This document shows, in pieces, positions 17,815 to 33,814 of a stretch of DNA of 50,817 nt. Source of the stretch: Mesostigma viride (lineage: Eukaryota; Streptophyta; Mesostigmatophyceae; Mesostigmatales; Mesostigmataceae); assembly GCA_009746045.1 (NCBI GenBank), contig RPFO01002295.1, forward strand, positions 1-50,817, written 5' to 3'. Within the stretch, counting starts at the first letter, position 1, and every line of letters begins with the position of its first letter. The notes beneath the pieces are model-generated. The model was given only the letters and a program-made list of their open reading frames with translations, had not been told where the DNA came from and searched no databases. The position numbers and the translations under genes are program-made.

Positions 17815-19371
17815 TCACGGCGTTGGCGGCGGCGGCGGCGGTGGCGGTGACGGCGGCGCAGTTACATCCTGCTCGCACAGGTTCGCCAGCGCCCCGCCTC
17901 CCAACTCATAATAATTGCCAGTGCACACCCTGCTTGCGCCCTTGCATGTCATTGGACAGTCGACGCAATTGTCCATATAACGGGGCCCCGACGCCCCCGA
18001 TCCCGTTTCGGCCGCGCAGCAGCAGACCCCATTGACGCGGCAGGGGTTGACGCCGCCCACGTACTTGCAGGAACGGCCGTTGCAGTCCTTAATGCACTCG
18101 CACGTCACGGTGTTGCCGCCTTTTTGCTGGCACGCCGCGTTGGAGCAGACCAGCTCGCACGGGACACCTGGCGGCCTCGGGTGGCATCCCCCCCCCCCGC
18201 AGACGCAGCACTGGCCATCGGAGCAGCTCGATGGCGCAAATGCGCACCCAGAGGCGGGGTGGCACATGTCGTCCGTGCAGGGATCATTGTCGTCGCAGAC
18301 AATGTCTGTATGCTGGCAACCGGACGCAGGGTTGCAAGAATCCGCCGTGCAGGCATCGCCGTCATCGCAGACGACGCCATCGTGGATGCACCCGGACGCA
18401 GAGTCGCACGAGTCCGCCGTGCAGGCATCGCCGTCATCGCAGACGACGCCATCGTGGATGCACCCGGACGCAGAGTTGCAAGAATCCGCCGTGCAGGCAT
18501 CGCCGTCATCGCAGACGACGCCATCGTGGATACACCCGGACGCAGAGTTGCAAGAATCCGCCGTGCAGGCATCGCCGTCATTGCAGACGACGCCATCGTG
18601 GATACACCCGGACGCAGAGTTGCAAGAATCCGCTGTGCAGGCATCGCCGTCATCGCAGACGACGCCATCGTGGATACACCCGGACGCAGAGTCGCACGAG
18701 TCCGCCGTGCAGGCATCGCCGTCATCGCAGTCCACAAGTTCAACTTGGCAAATACCTTGCGCAGTGCACGTATCGATCGTGCACGGGTCGCCATCGTCGC
18801 AGAGAGAGTCGTGTACGCATCCCACAAAGCCTAGGCACGAGTCCAAGGTGCACGGGTTGCCATCGTTGCAGTATTCATCCTGAGGGATGCTTATGCACCC
18901 AGAACTCGGCTCGCACGCGTCCAACGTGCAGTCGAACCCATCATCGCAGGGAAACCGTATGTGATCGCAGGTACCGCCCATGCACACGTCTCGAGTGCAC
19001 AAGTCCGCGTCGTCACAGTCGGCGTCGGTGGCGCATGCTTCGCCGAGGATTCCTGCGGGGCAATCAGGACAAGTAAGGGCTCGCACGGTCAGGAAAGCCG
19101 TGTCGTCGATGTTTGGGACATGCGCACGCGGGACATTGCGATGGATAAGGTGGGCCACGGACACTCGAAAGACCATGCGGTGTATAAAACTCGGTGGCGG
19201 TTCCTTGATGCTGCATAACTGATCGCTGCATAACTGATCATGAGAGCATACGGTGGTACCGACCAGGGATTGGGTTGAAAGCGACGCTGGCCACAAGTTG
19301 GGCCAAGAGCAGCACATTGCTATGGGGGCAGGGACGGGGGCAAGCATAATACGAGGCCTCAGCTTCATCAA
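17815..19371 (-). CDS. Cys-rich protein with tandem CTDC-type (Dictyostelium) repeats
   Basis: Up to 518 aa in one frame. From about residue 95 it consists of 24-residue repeats of the form CDDGDACTADSC-NSASGC-IHDGVV, matching the Cys-rich Dictyostelium repeat family found in extracellular proteins. About nine or ten repeats are visible; five are almost identical. A Cys-rich, Gly-rich C-terminal region follows (CCVCGGGGC, CCCAAETGSG), then a proline run just before the stop. Even Cys spacing implies a disulfide-bonded, secreted or surface protein. The N-terminal 90 residues are less convincing; a spliced first exon near 19,400-19,520 containing MNRMSCLMLLEAWLVMSATL, which looks like a signal peptide, may supply the true start. 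Host gene, unrelated to the virus. Confidence 0.7.
   Translation of the reverse strand: MMKLRPRIMLAPVPAPIAMCCSWPNLWPASLSTQSLVGTTVCSHDQLCSDQLCSIKEPPPSFIHRMVFRVSVAHLIHRNVPRAHVPNIDDTAFLTVRALTCPDCPAGILGEACATDADCDDADLCTRDVCMGGTCDHIRFPCDDGFDCTLDACEPSSGCISIPQDEYCNDGNPCTLDSCLGFVGCVHDSLCDDGDPCTIDTCTAQGICQVELVDCDDGDACTADSCDSASGCIHDGVVCDDGDACTADSCNSASGCIHDGVVCNDGDACTADSCNSASGCIHDGVVCDDGDACTADSCNSASGCIHDGVVCDDGDACTADSCDSASGCIHDGVVCDDGDACTADSCNPASGCQHTDIVCDDNDPCTDDMCHPASGCAFAPSSCSDGQCCVCGGGGCHPRPPGVPCELVCSNAACQQKGGNTVTCECIKDCNGRSCKYVGGVNPCRVNGVCCCAAETGSGASGPRYMDNCVDCPMTCKGASRVCTGNYYELGGGALANLCEQDVTAPPSPPPPPPPPTP
18290..18740. repeat. 72-bp tandem coding repeat
   Basis: Units of 72 bases encoding the 24-residue Cys repeat; about six units in a row, the central ones differing at a few positions. 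Near identity at DNA level suggests recent unequal exchange or gene conversion. Confidence 0.85.
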
Positions 19372-19920
19372 AACATGGCCGTCTAGAACAAGAGATCGCG
19401 GGCTGCTCTACATAAGACCAGGGTTGTGACCAGGGACTGACCCGAGATGACCGCGGGGCTCAGGGTCGCGGACATCACGAGCCAAGCCTCCAGCAGCATC
19501 AGGCAGCTCATGCGGTTCATGGCGTCGGATGAGGAGGCGGGGATGGCGGTGGGCTGCAGTGGACGAAGAGGCAGGACGGCACGGGAGAAAAGGGGAGGGA
19601 GAGGACGAACGTGAGTGACACAACACACACGGGGCTCGTGCATGGAACACGCCTGATTGATAGCAAGGGTTCAGGCATTAAGAGGGATGAAAGCAAAGCA
19701 GGCGGGGGTGGACGGGAGGGGGGGAAGAGGGCGAACATGACCAGCATAGCGGCAACAAAGTGAACAGCTACAACTGCGCAGCCAAGGACATAGAGCATAG
19801 GCCTACACCAGCTCTCCAAGGGAGGGCTCTGAAACCACAGAAAAAGCGTCAGCGTCAACGCTAGGGAAAGGTGGTCTAAATAAACCAAAAAATATAGTAG
19901 TAGATTTTTTTTTCTTTATT

Positions 19921-20025
19921 GGGCCAGTGTCAAAACCATAAAGAGGGTGTTTGAACCGTGCAGGCAGCACCTGAACCACAGAGGCGGTGTCTAAACCATA
20001 TAGTGGGCATCTGAACAAGGGATAT
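19921..20025. repeat. Degenerate 20-22-bp tandem repeat
   Basis: About five units built on GTGTCTAAACCATA-AGNGGG (variants TGTTTGAACCGTGC, CACCTGAACCACAGAGG, CATCTGAACAAGGG). Confidence 0.5.
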
Positions 20026-22084
20026 TTACAAAAGAGCGTCAAAAGAAGGCTAACCATCCCTTTGGTGTACAGGGTTGAGGCAACAAGGTGAAGCACCTGC
20101 CATGGGATCCCATTCGAGGACGAGTGTATGAACGCAAGGGGAAGAAAAGAGAGGAAGTAATAGAGCCTTAACTCACGCTCCATGGAATCCTGAAGTTGAT
20201 CGTGTCGTTGTCATGGCTACCACAGAAAGGAGGCGCAAACAGCATACATTCTACGGAAACATGCCCATGAGAAATAATCTGGAGCAAGGGCATATGAGAA
20301 GCAGCTGGGGGCCCACCCCTTGCAACACAACGGTACACCCCAATCTCTGTATGGATTAAGGATGAAGATGCTATGTACATGCCTGGCTGGAGTCATACAG
20401 CCGGTGACAAAAACTGTGGCTTCTGAAGGGTCAGAATGTCAGCGTAAACATCCTATGGGCACTTACATAATATCAAAACCGGATTGGCTCGATCGGTTCA
20501 AGCCAGGCGGCGAGTCGGTCTCGTAGTGTCCAGCGGCAGTAGAGTACATACTAAAGGGGTGCACTCTACGTCTCTACCTCACGTCGTCTTAAGCAAGACT
20601 GCGAGGGGTCGGTCGCGTAACATCCAGCACAGCATGAGCATTGCTTGCAGAAATGGTCGCACACTGCACGGCGGCGGGCATACACGCATGCATGGAAGGA
20701 GCACACGAAGGCCGATAGGCGTAGGAATGTTTGGTGATATTGCTGAGAAGTAAGAGCACAACGTGATACTCTACCCTAGCACAAAGGACGGTCCGATCAC
20801 TAGTAGCAATGCATGACATTAATTTGAAAGTAACGAGAGTAAATGTAGACCATACCTTTCAATGGCAGGGAGCGCACAAGGATGCACGCCGTCGAGCAAA
20901 TGGAGTCACCTTATACCCCGAACGCCAACATAAAGGTGACGTCGCGCAAGTCCTTCTGTAGCGGAGGCATCGAGCCATCCAAGGATGCGTCTGCGCCTGT
21001 GGACCTGGGCCGATTGCTACCTTCAAGCATTATCGGATTCTGTCTCCCTCTCTTGGACAAAACCTGGAAACGCTCACGGTTGACGACCTGTGCTAAAAAG
21101 CAAACCAGCCACATTGTATATGTACTCTGAATGACGCAAGCCATCATGCCAATTTTCGAGTTGTTTTCATACGGCATGCCGGATGACGCAAGTACATGGC
21201 GACACTCGTTTCTATCCGAGAAGAGTTTGCTGATGCATCTAAATGGTCTGGCTGCCGATTTTCCGCAAAGAAATCGACAGCCGATGCATCGGCCCCTTGC
21301 CGCGAATACTCCTTACAGTACTACAATGCAAAACCTTTGGGATCTCCTGCCATACCCGTAGCGGGCCGTAGCTGCTTGGTTGGACTACTGTAGTGTCAGA
21401 TGCTGTCCTCTGGAATCTTTCGCGTCGGCGCCTCGGCCAGTCCCCGCTGGTCCCAAAGTTGTCGAAAAAACTAAATAAGTGACGAGATGAAAAGTCTCAC
21501 GCGTTAGACGGTTACGAAATTCTGCTGCTGAAATGGCGTGTCGTAGCTCGTCGTGCTGACGAGTGTCCTTTTCCTTAAAACAGCTTGGGATGTCGTCCAT
21601 TATATTATTGGATTCCGTCCACATGGTTTTTGTAACGCCCTGGGCATTTTTCGTGGTCCTTACTACAATGCATTCCGTCAGGATTCCGTCCGTGTTGGTT
21701 TGTTTTTTTGTAACGCTCGAGTGCACTTATTACGGACGCTTTGCGAGTCTCGGTCGCACCATATTGCTCCATTCCGTAACCGTTTTCTCGGCAAATCTGA
21801 TAGCCCTTCAGGTGTTCACAACTAAGAAACAGGTGTTGGAATTGAAAACCGGGAGTTGGAAGTAGGAGTTTCGTGAGTTGCATGGTTGAGGGTGCAGGAG
21901 GAGGGCCGAGGGGGTCAGAATTGGCTGTGGGATCCACACTCGAGTGATTGTGAGCTTCTTATTTCTTAACCTATGGTAGGGCAGGAGGTAGGCCATTGAG
22001 AGTAGCCCGAGTGGGATAGCTGTACAGTAATACCGGTATTTCTTATTCCGGGGCCCAATGGCCGGCGCCGCGCCAGACTCGCCC

Positions 22085-22150
22085 GCCTTTGGGCTTTGGG
22101 CGTCTTGGAATTGGGCTTTGGGCGTCTTGGAAGTTGGCTTTGGGCGTTTG
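22085..22150. repeat. 22-bp tandem repeat, three units
   Basis: Three consecutive units of TTGGGCTTTGGGCGTCTTGG, the last one degenerate. Confidence 0.6.
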
Positions 22151-23616
22151 CGCTTTTGGATTTCTACACTACACTGGTACTACGTAAAAAAGCACAGACT
22201 GGTGCAGCGTAACATCCATACAACGTAAAATTACCGCCGCACATGAGGCCGGCAGCAATAAACTGGCAGCCAGCAAGAACCGGACAATGGCGTCGGTTGC
22301 TGGTATTTCACTTACACTTCACAGACTGCTTTGGAGTTTTGAGCATTTCCAGGCTAACCGAACTTAACATATTACCACATACAGCCTAGGAGGCTCCGGC
22401 GTAGTTCTTAAGCAGGAGCGTCCCGGCCGTTTCCAATGGCGCATGATGCATTCAAGCACCATGTGGCTTTTATCTCGACATTATTGCTCATCGTGTCTAC
22501 ATCTTTCGGCGTGCGGGCTAGCACTGACACGAGTGCGCAAGGCGGTTCTGATCGTGGGACTTCAATCAAGATCTTACGTAAGCTAATTTTTGTACACAAG
22601 CGAGGTTCCGAATGATCCAAGGGACCCGGCCCCTCATTATTCGGCCGCGGGTTCTTCTTATGCATGATGCTGCTGTGGATTGTCCGTGCCGGTAGTCTCT
22701 GTTCTACAGTAATGACGCGAATCCGCGTTGTGCTTGATCATGTAGTCAGCCCTTCGTGTTCATTACCTGTAAACGTTGATTGTTTCTTGACGCTTCTGAA
22801 TGAAGAGTGTTAGAATGGAAGTATGGATTACATACCTAATTATGGGCACCCTTCCTTTATAATTACCTCGTTTAATTTGATACATCCTTTCCCCTATGCG
22901 TGTACGAGCTGGTAATCTTTTTCGCCTGCCTTACCCAGCTTTGTTTTGACGGCGAAATGGCCGCCAAAAGTTATAGGGTATCTTGTTACGGTATTCCCCC
23001 GATATTTCCTTCTGAAGTTACCTCGGTATCATGGCCGCGCGGCTGGCCGGCCCACACCTGCGTACCACTTTTACTCTCTAGAGTAGGTCTTTCACGTACC
23101 CCACGTCAATGTTTACATATCATATCGGATTGTATATCTCAAAATTAAACTAAGCATGCATTGTGCGCACAATGCATATGTGCACCCGCCATGCGAAGGG
23201 CGCCTGCAGTACAATTTGCCGGCAATACGTGATCTCATCATGATCGTGATAAAAGAATGTCGTCTCTATTCAATATTAATTAGTAACATTGTATGATAAG
23301 GTTTGAAAGATAACCATGCCGGAGCGCTGAAGATAACGAGGGAATTACTAGGTAACCTACTTGCATTTATCTGAGCTGGCTGGGTACCAGATGACATCAT
23401 GTATATAATGGCCTCGCTGCAAGATTGTGTACGGCCCCAATATTGGAGCCCTGCCGCCTCTTGAGGAAAAAAAGACAGCTGAATGCGAGATCACCCTGCA
23501 TGCTCAACTGTTTCACAACCTCAAGACGTGCTCATGGAGCAATACTACCATCAGCAAATCCTAACATACATACTAGACATGTGCCAAACATGAATTTTTT
23601 TCTGCTGCACGCACAG

Positions 23617-27495
<3,879 letters not shown>

Positions 27496-28130
27496 GAATT
27501 GTGTTGGCACTGGCCAAGTGTTGTGGCAACGGGGGGGTGGGCGGTTGTAATACCAAGGAACGAACGTCACGCCGCCTATATGACGGCTGGATCTCGCTGC
27601 AACCTCCGGGGCAAATAATGGACGCGAGCTGGACCAATTTGTGCTCGCCAATTTGTGCAGGCAGGCTATGGCGGCTGGAATAGTGGGATGGTGCGTGCGT
27701 TGCCGTAGTGTGTCAACGTCAGTAATTCATATTGGATGCCTACGGACCAATTCTTGCGTTTCACTGAGCGTCATTTGCGTAATACGTGCAATCTGACGGG
27801 GATGGCGATGGCATCTCGCTGCCGGGTTCGCTACTTTTGTATACGTAAATGAATATATACATAAATATATGCCTGTCGAATGAACTCCGGGTCGTATTGA
27901 CAGCCGTGGAGGCCGACAAGGGAAGCCATGGTAGCTTCGACGAGCATTTTTCATGCTTTTGATGACGGCCTGGCTTTGATCACTGGCTTGGATCACGTCG
28001 ACGCTGGAGTACGGCCTGGTCTTGTAACGTTTACGAAGGATCCTATGCTACGGGATATGTACTGGCGATGGCCGTGGTAAGACGTTTGTTTAGTTATGTT
28101 TGATGTGTTTGAGGCTTTCCAATTCTTCAT
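27496..28130. other. No supported gene
   Basis: About 630 bases following the proposed last host exon. Short open frames only; a TATATACATAAATATATG stretch near 27,860 is the only marked feature. Confidence 0.35.
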
Positions 28131-28800
28131 GTGGGGTGGGGCACCGTGGGTAGGGGCGTGGGCAGGCAGGTACGTGCACGTGGTGTGGTTAGTGGTAAGC
28201 TACCAAAGGGGGGGCACCCTGGGTACGGGGGCAGGCAGGCAGGCACGTGCACATGGTGTGCTCAGTGGCAAGCTACCAAAGGAAAGGCACCGTGGCTAGG
28301 GGGATGTGGTCAGTGGCAAGCTAGCAAAGAGGGGGCACCGTGGGTACGGGGGCAAGCAGGCAGGCACGCGCGCGTGGTGTGATGAGTGGCAAGCTACCAA
28401 AGGGGGGGCACCGTGGGTACGGGGGCAAGCAGGCAGGCACGCGCGCGTGGTGTGCAGGCAGGAACGTGCACGTGGTGTGGTCAGTGGCAGGCTACCAAAG
28501 GGGGGATACCACGGGTAGGGGGGCAGGCAGGCAGGCACATGCACGTGCATGTGGTGTGGTCAGCGGCAAGCTACCAAAGGGGGGGCACCACGGGTAGGGG
28601 GGCAGGCAGGCAGGCACGTGCACGTGGTGTGGTCAGTGGCAGGCAAGCAAGGGAGGGCACCGTGGGTAGGGGGGCAGCCAGGCAGGCACGTGCACGTGGT
28701 GTCGTTAGTGGCAGGCTAGCAAGGGGGGGCAGCACTGGTATGGGGGCAGGCAGGCAGGCACGTTCACGTGGTGTGCTCAGTGGCAAGCCAGCCGGTGGAA
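28131..28800. repeat. Approx. 70-bp GC-rich minisatellite
   Basis: About nine or ten units, each with GGGGGGCACCGTGGGTA, a CAGGCAGGCAGGCACGTGCA-like block, GTGGTGTGGTCAGTGGC and AAGCTACCAAAG. Units vary in length (about 45-78 bases) through partial deletions. Open frames on both strands follow from the lack of stops in the repeat and are not taken as genes. Confidence 0.9.
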
Positions 28801-30924
28801 ACAGGCAGGCAGGTAGTATACACAAGCATAAGAAGCGTGTCTGTAAACTTGCCAAGCATGCCCTCACTAGATAGAATAGTACTAGAATAGACCGGTTGTA
28901 TGCCTTCATCCATCCAACGGGGTTAATACTCCGTGACTCCCAAACGGGATCACGAGTGTTATTTTTATATTAATTAATACAATGGTACCATCAGCCATGA
29001 TGTAACAAATGTGGCCACAATCCAACCATGCAAGATAATGCACACGTAGAGTGCGCCACGTTAAACACGTTAATTCCATACCATGAATTAAACATGTATA
29101 ACAATATAGGAACCTTTGAGATACCTTGCTCATAATGAGAATTCTCACAAGGAGGTAGGGCACCCTCTAATTAAATAATTGATTAATTAATCCTCGGTGG
29201 CAATATAACCTCCACCTGCGGACTTCTACTGGCCCCAGTTCGATTCCGGTCGGATTCATTTGCAGATCGCGTTTTTCCGCGTTTTCCGCGGCCCGGTACT
29301 GAACGCAAATGGTTTTCACCTTTGCGGAGTGCCTGATCAAATTCTACTGGCCTGGCTAGCAACGGGCCGCGGGGACCGTGGGGAGAAAACAGGGGCATGC
29401 CCCTCAGCAAGGTGCTTATTGCAGATAGCAGCCCATTTCTCCTTGTCTATCATGCAGGCGCGGAGTCACAGATGTCTCAGAAGCTTTGCATCCTCAAGCA
29501 GTTGTGTCACATCTATAGGCGCCGCGACGTCGGTGCGGGGCGCGCATGCAAGCTATCTGCCAGACTAGCTGTGGGTTGCGACGGGACAAGGGGACCCTGC
29601 CATAGGCCGGAGGAGGTGTCTACCTGGTTGGCCAGTCCTAAGCCCCCTGGCAGAGCCCCGTACATCGCGGTATTCACCTGGTCGATGTGCGGGCAAGATG
29701 GCCGGTGCAAAGAGGAGGTGGCGGTGTTGGATGATATGCAGGGTGACATGCAAGCAAGAGGATCAAGCTCGCAGTAGAGCTCGGCCCGGGCCGGGTGCGG
29801 CGCTTTTGGTAGCGGACGCCAAGGATGTGACGGAGCATTCTAGTGACCTCGGGTGCCGTCTGAGCTGCTTGCTCAGCGCCTGCATGTTCCAGCGTCCACG
29901 CCTCAGGCTAGCTAGATAGGATACTGTACGTGCTGCATATATTCATTGAGAAATATGATAAATTACGGAGCTAGGTGAGATCAAGGCATGCAACACAAGG
30001 AAAACCCCCAAAAGAAGCAGAACCCTAAAGAAAATAATAGTAATCTGACACGGGCATGCTGAAGGATCACGCCAAGCAGCTGCACAACTAGGTACAACTA
30101 ACTACATCACAAAACTACGATCCACACGCAGCAACATGGCTGTTGGCCACCGTGCAGGCCTGGGAGGGAATACTCCAGTAGACCGCACATGGGTTGCGAC
30201 AAAGTACGTCGATCGGCCGGCCGGGTGCGGCGGAATAACACATCCTAGCCACGGTGCGAGCGAGGGCGAGTGAGAGGCGCTGCCGCCAATACGAGGACCA
30301 CGCGTGCGGGCAGACCACGGGGCGGTCTGACCCTCGAGGTCGAGGCGGTCTTCACGGCGCAGCCTGGCAGCACGCGTGGAAAAACTCCGCCGTCGACTTG
30401 GGGCCCATGGCCCCGAACTCCTCAAGGACAAAGGGGATGACCCAGTGGGGCCCCACATTGCCGTAGGAGGCAAACTTGTCGCGCTCAGCCACAGCTAGCG
30501 GCAGCAGCGCCGGCATATCCACAGCCGCCCGCGGAGGATGTGGCGACCCGGAAGAGCGGCCGAGCCACGGAGACATCGATCTGTGAGCAGGCAATGATGG
30601 CAACCCTGCCCATCGTATAAAAATTAAAAAAATTAAATTATTAAATTATAACATGCCTCCGTGGGGAGATCATGTAGCACATATTCCATGATGGATGGGG
30701 TGGAGGAAGCCGCGTAATCGAACTATCCTAACTCTATAAGCTATCTAGTTTAGAAAATCCTAACTACACTACTCATCAAAACGCCTCCTCCGCTTGGGGG
30801 GAGGGCCGGGGCTGGCCCACAGGGTCGGGCGTGTGCGCCTTGACAATCTTCTTCCACCGCGTCTTGTCCTGCATGGCAGTCCAAAGACGGGAGAGAGAGT
30901 GGATTAATTAATTAATTAATTAGG
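28801..30924. other. No supported gene
   Basis: About 2.1 kb. Short open frames on both strands, without domains or consistent splice models. AT-rich patches (ATTAATTAAT) occur near 28,970 and 29,175, and a degenerate copy of the AACAT-CTCCGT-GGGAG end motif near 30,640-30,690. Confidence 0.35.
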
Positions 30925-31090
30925 AACATAACTCCGTTGGGAGTATATGTAGCACATAGCCCTGAGAAGGGGCATATGAGCCTATAATACATTCTAAGCT
31001 ACTTCCTGCAAGGGTGGGAATGTAAACAACACTTGCTCTAGGTGCACCAGGGCACCCGGCCGCACCCTCATGGTCTATCACGCTATGCCC
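30925..31090. repeat. Inverted repeat arm, left (about 155 bp)
   Basis: Starts GGAACATAACTCCGTTGGGA and contains AGCCCTGAGAAGGGGCATATG and GCTCTAGGTGCACCAGGGCA. The same sequence lies inverted at 35,935-36,085. An ATTAATTAATTA run flanks each arm on the outside. The pair encloses about 5 kb with LINE fragments, which suggests a transposon with long terminal inverted repeats, now filled with other insertions, or two opposite copies of a short repeat. Confidence 0.7.
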
Positions 31091-31345
31091 GGGTAAGGGG
31101 GGAGCATGCCTGTGAGGGGGAAGATCATCATGGCTATACAAGAGCTATGGCATGCATGGCTTCTCAGCAGAGAGTGACTCCCTGCATGGGCACAACATTA
31201 CTAAATAAGGCTAGGCATCGATCGTCTGGAGTGTGGCACATCATAGGCACACATGTACATGATTAAATAAAGCGCGGGGCTTAGCTGGGATAGTGCCTCT
31301 AGGAGGCGTACATGTACATGGCCACGGTCTATCTATTCTGCACTA

Positions 31346-32742
31346 CTACTGCTGTATTCCCCTAAGCTGGGGCGTCTGGAGTCGCTGGGGCCGCGGGGGG
31401 GGGGGGGTCGCCTGCCAGGGCTTGTGGCCGACGTAGATGGCCGCCCCCTTCCAGTACACCGGCTGCCCCGCCTTGGTCTGCCGGAGCTGGAGGTAGGTCG
31501 GCCATAGCTCCCGTCGCCGTTGTTGCTGCGCCAGGGTCAAGTCGTCATCAAGGGTGAAGAGAGTCTTCTCGAGCCGCTTGCGGCGTCTGAGAAAAGAAAT
31601 CTTGTCCGCCGGGGTCTTAAAGGCCGTGGAGCGGAAAGGGGAGGAGCGGGGGCGGCCCTGCCTTACCCCGCGCGCGGGGAAGGCGGTGGGCAGCCAGCTC
31701 TATCTCACCGTTAAGGCCCATGCGACCAAGGATTTCTCTCTCAAACGCACGCAAAAGCTTCTCGGAATTCTCACCTTCCTCCATCTTGAAGTTCTTGACA
31801 ATGACGTTGAGGCTGCGCTTGGCAAGCTCGGCCTCCTCGCGGAGGTCAAGCGTCTGCCGTTGAAGCTGGGCTGCGACGGCGGAGGTGGTGGAGGTGGTAT
31901 GTTGCTTAAGCATGTCCGCCCAGGTGGTGATGGGAGGAGCATCGCCGGCCAGGCCAGCCGAGGCTGGCTTGGCGGCAATGTCCTTCACCGCCTGGGCGGT
32001 GAGGCCTGCGGTATTCTGCAGAACCTCGATAGCAATGGCGTTGTCCTTAAGACGCTGGTCGATGTCACGGAGCTGGGCGGTGATGGCGTCGGAGGTGGAG
32101 GTGGTGGCGGTGGAGGAGGCGAGGAGGGTGGAGGTGGCGGTGGAGATGGTGGAGCTAGGTGGCGGTGGAGAGGAGGGGGAGCTCGGCAGCCAACGTGCTG
32201 CCCATGACCGCCACATCTGCTGCGACGGGGGCCACGTGCTGCTCGAGGGCCTCCTTGAGGAGTGAGCGGATGGAGGATTCGGTTAAGGTGGTGGTGAGGG
32301 GCTTTGGGGGCCAAAGCTCCTCGAGGGAGCGGCCGAGGAGGGAGAAAAGGACGCGAATCTGAAGGTTGGGGCGGCGGCATGTGAGGATTTGGTCGAAGTT
32401 GTGGGTGCGTCTCTGGAAAGCATCGGTGAGGCGGCCCTGATGGAAGAGTTGCTTGCACATCTCGAGAAGCGAGGCATACGATCCGAAAAACACGTAGCCC
32501 AGGATCTTGTCGGGGTTGAGCTTGTCAAAAAAGCCGGGCTGGCTGGCGTCAAAGTCGTACTCCTCCCAGGTCGGCTCGGCAGGGCGACTGCGCTTGGGTT
32601 CAGGCGACGCTGCTGGCGAGGCGGCCAGCGGGGGCTGGGCGACCACTAGAGCTTGGCTAGTGGCGCCGCTGCCTTCTGGACCGGTTGGCGAAGCTGCAGC
32701 CGGGGCTGCAGACGTATTTTCATTGCTAAGCGCAGCCGCCAT
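31346..32742 (-). pseudogene. LINE (L1-like) ORF1 protein, frameshifted
   Basis: Read from ATG 32,742 in three frames: 32,742-32,155, 32,216-31,617 and, after a shift near 31,640, to a TAG just before 31,346. The first part is Pro/Ala-rich with a region EEYDFDASQPGFFDKLNPDK. The second has a helical region, then NVIVKNFKMEEGENSEKLLR and a terminal AAHRLPRARGK, matching the RRM region of L1-type ORF1 proteins. The third shows KISFLRRRKRLEKTLFTLDD and LAQQQRRRELWP, like the ORF1 C-terminal domain. Such proteins bind element RNA during retrotransposition. Two frameshifts and lack of a following reverse transcriptase show a dead or incomplete copy. Confidence 0.65.
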
Positions 32743-32957
32743 GCAGGCTGCGTTGCGTCGAGAGGCGTTTGCTCATCGTATATTGCGTAATAGCTTCGGA
32801 AAATTATATCAGCATGTGCGTCATAAAAAGACGCGTCGATTGTGATATTCACGGCTAAATTCGAGAGAGTGGATGCGGTGCTCAAACTGGGCTGGGACCA
32901 CTAGGTCGTCCAGCAACATCTGGATGTAGTTCGTGACAGGTTTCCCTACCCTTTCAG

Positions 32958-33778
32958 CTAGTGGGAATGCCCTCGGGGCCAGGCCAGGTCAGAATGTGTC
33001 GCCCTGGCTGGCCAAGCTGCTGGGGGCCGGCCAGACCAAGGGCGGTGTCGACCTGGCTGGTGCGAGCACTTGAGGTGTCCTACAAATGCTATCCTACGCT
33101 GCCTAATCTCGTCCGAAATACGAGGCATGCCATGATACAAAGACTCTGATGACAGACGCTCGGAAAACCCTACGTTAAGGACCTGTCGGAGCATCCTGTA
33201 AACCGTGCCGTCTAGCCTAGCTGCCAGTTTGGGTGGGATTGTCCACGCCTCGGCGCCATACGTGAGCACCGTGAGGACGAGGACTTTGAAGAGCATGCGC
33301 TTGTGGTGCTCGCCCAGGCCCTTCGAGCGCCAGTAGGTGTTGAGCGAACGGAGCTTGGCCCAGGCAAGGCCGATGCGGGTACGTGTCCACATCGTCGGCA
33401 GTGTCAGGAAGCCAACTCCCCAACAGCTTGAAGCGGTCGCGGAACGGGACCTCCGTCCCGTCGAGCAGGCGCGGCAGCGGTGGTTTACTGGAGGCCCCAA
33501 TCACCATCGCCTCAGTTTTGACACTAATTAATCTCCAACCCAACCGCCCGCGCCTCCAGGCCCAGACAGTCCAGCCAGGTCTGAATGTGCTCGGGGCTCT
33601 CGATGAGGGTGGTGTCATCCGCATAAATCAGGTCGGCAAGGCGGTAACCAGGTCTAACCCCGCCGTGCTCTTTCACGTTAAGGATGTCCAAGCCTGGCTC
33701 GAACCCCTTAATAAGAGCAGTAAAGCGCGCACGTGCCCGGCGCATGACGTGATCCACGACAATAATGAACAGGTATAG
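32958..33778 (-). pseudogene. LINE reverse transcriptase fragment (5'-truncated)
   Basis: Three overlapping frames (33,757-33,524, 33,624-33,217, 33,500-32,958) join into one non-LTR reverse transcriptase piece. The catalytic YADD is in LADLIYADDTTLIES near 33,620. Then come palm and thumb features: KTEAMVIGASSKP, RFKLLGSWLPDTADDVDT, RIGLAWAKLRSLNTYW, VLTYGAEAWT and RQRRIAFVGHL. The N-terminal half of the polymerase is missing and the upstream edge (33,782) abuts a copy of the CTCCCAACGGAG end motif. Two frameshifts make it a pseudogene. Confidence 0.8.
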
Positions 33779-33814
33779 TCAAGCACATATACTCCCAACG
33801 GAGTTATGTTCCAA

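Larger units (their letters stand above)
19372..23616. other. No well-supported gene; possible upstream exons
   Basis: About 4.2 kb with only short open frames. Possible coding stretches include 20,881-21,130 (plus, open for about 80 codons), but no splice-consistent model or known domain was found. Two small tandem repeats are listed separately. It may hold the first exons of the plus-strand gene that starts to be visible at 23,617. Confidence 0.35.

Noticed and set aside
18032-19076. Long plus-strand open frames of 236-283 residues over the Cys-rich gene
   Set aside because: They are translations of the complementary strand of the 72-base repeat; only the minus reading gives a known Cys pattern.
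28131-28874. Several frames of 70-162 residues in the GC-rich minisatellite
   Set aside because: Open only because the repeat lacks stops; no conserved start or known domain.
29198-29250. tRNA or tRNA-derived SINE suggested by AGTTCGATTCC (B-box-like) with TGGCAATATAACC upstream
   Set aside because: No acceptor or anticodon stem can be paired, the A-box match is poor and the T-stem is imperfect.
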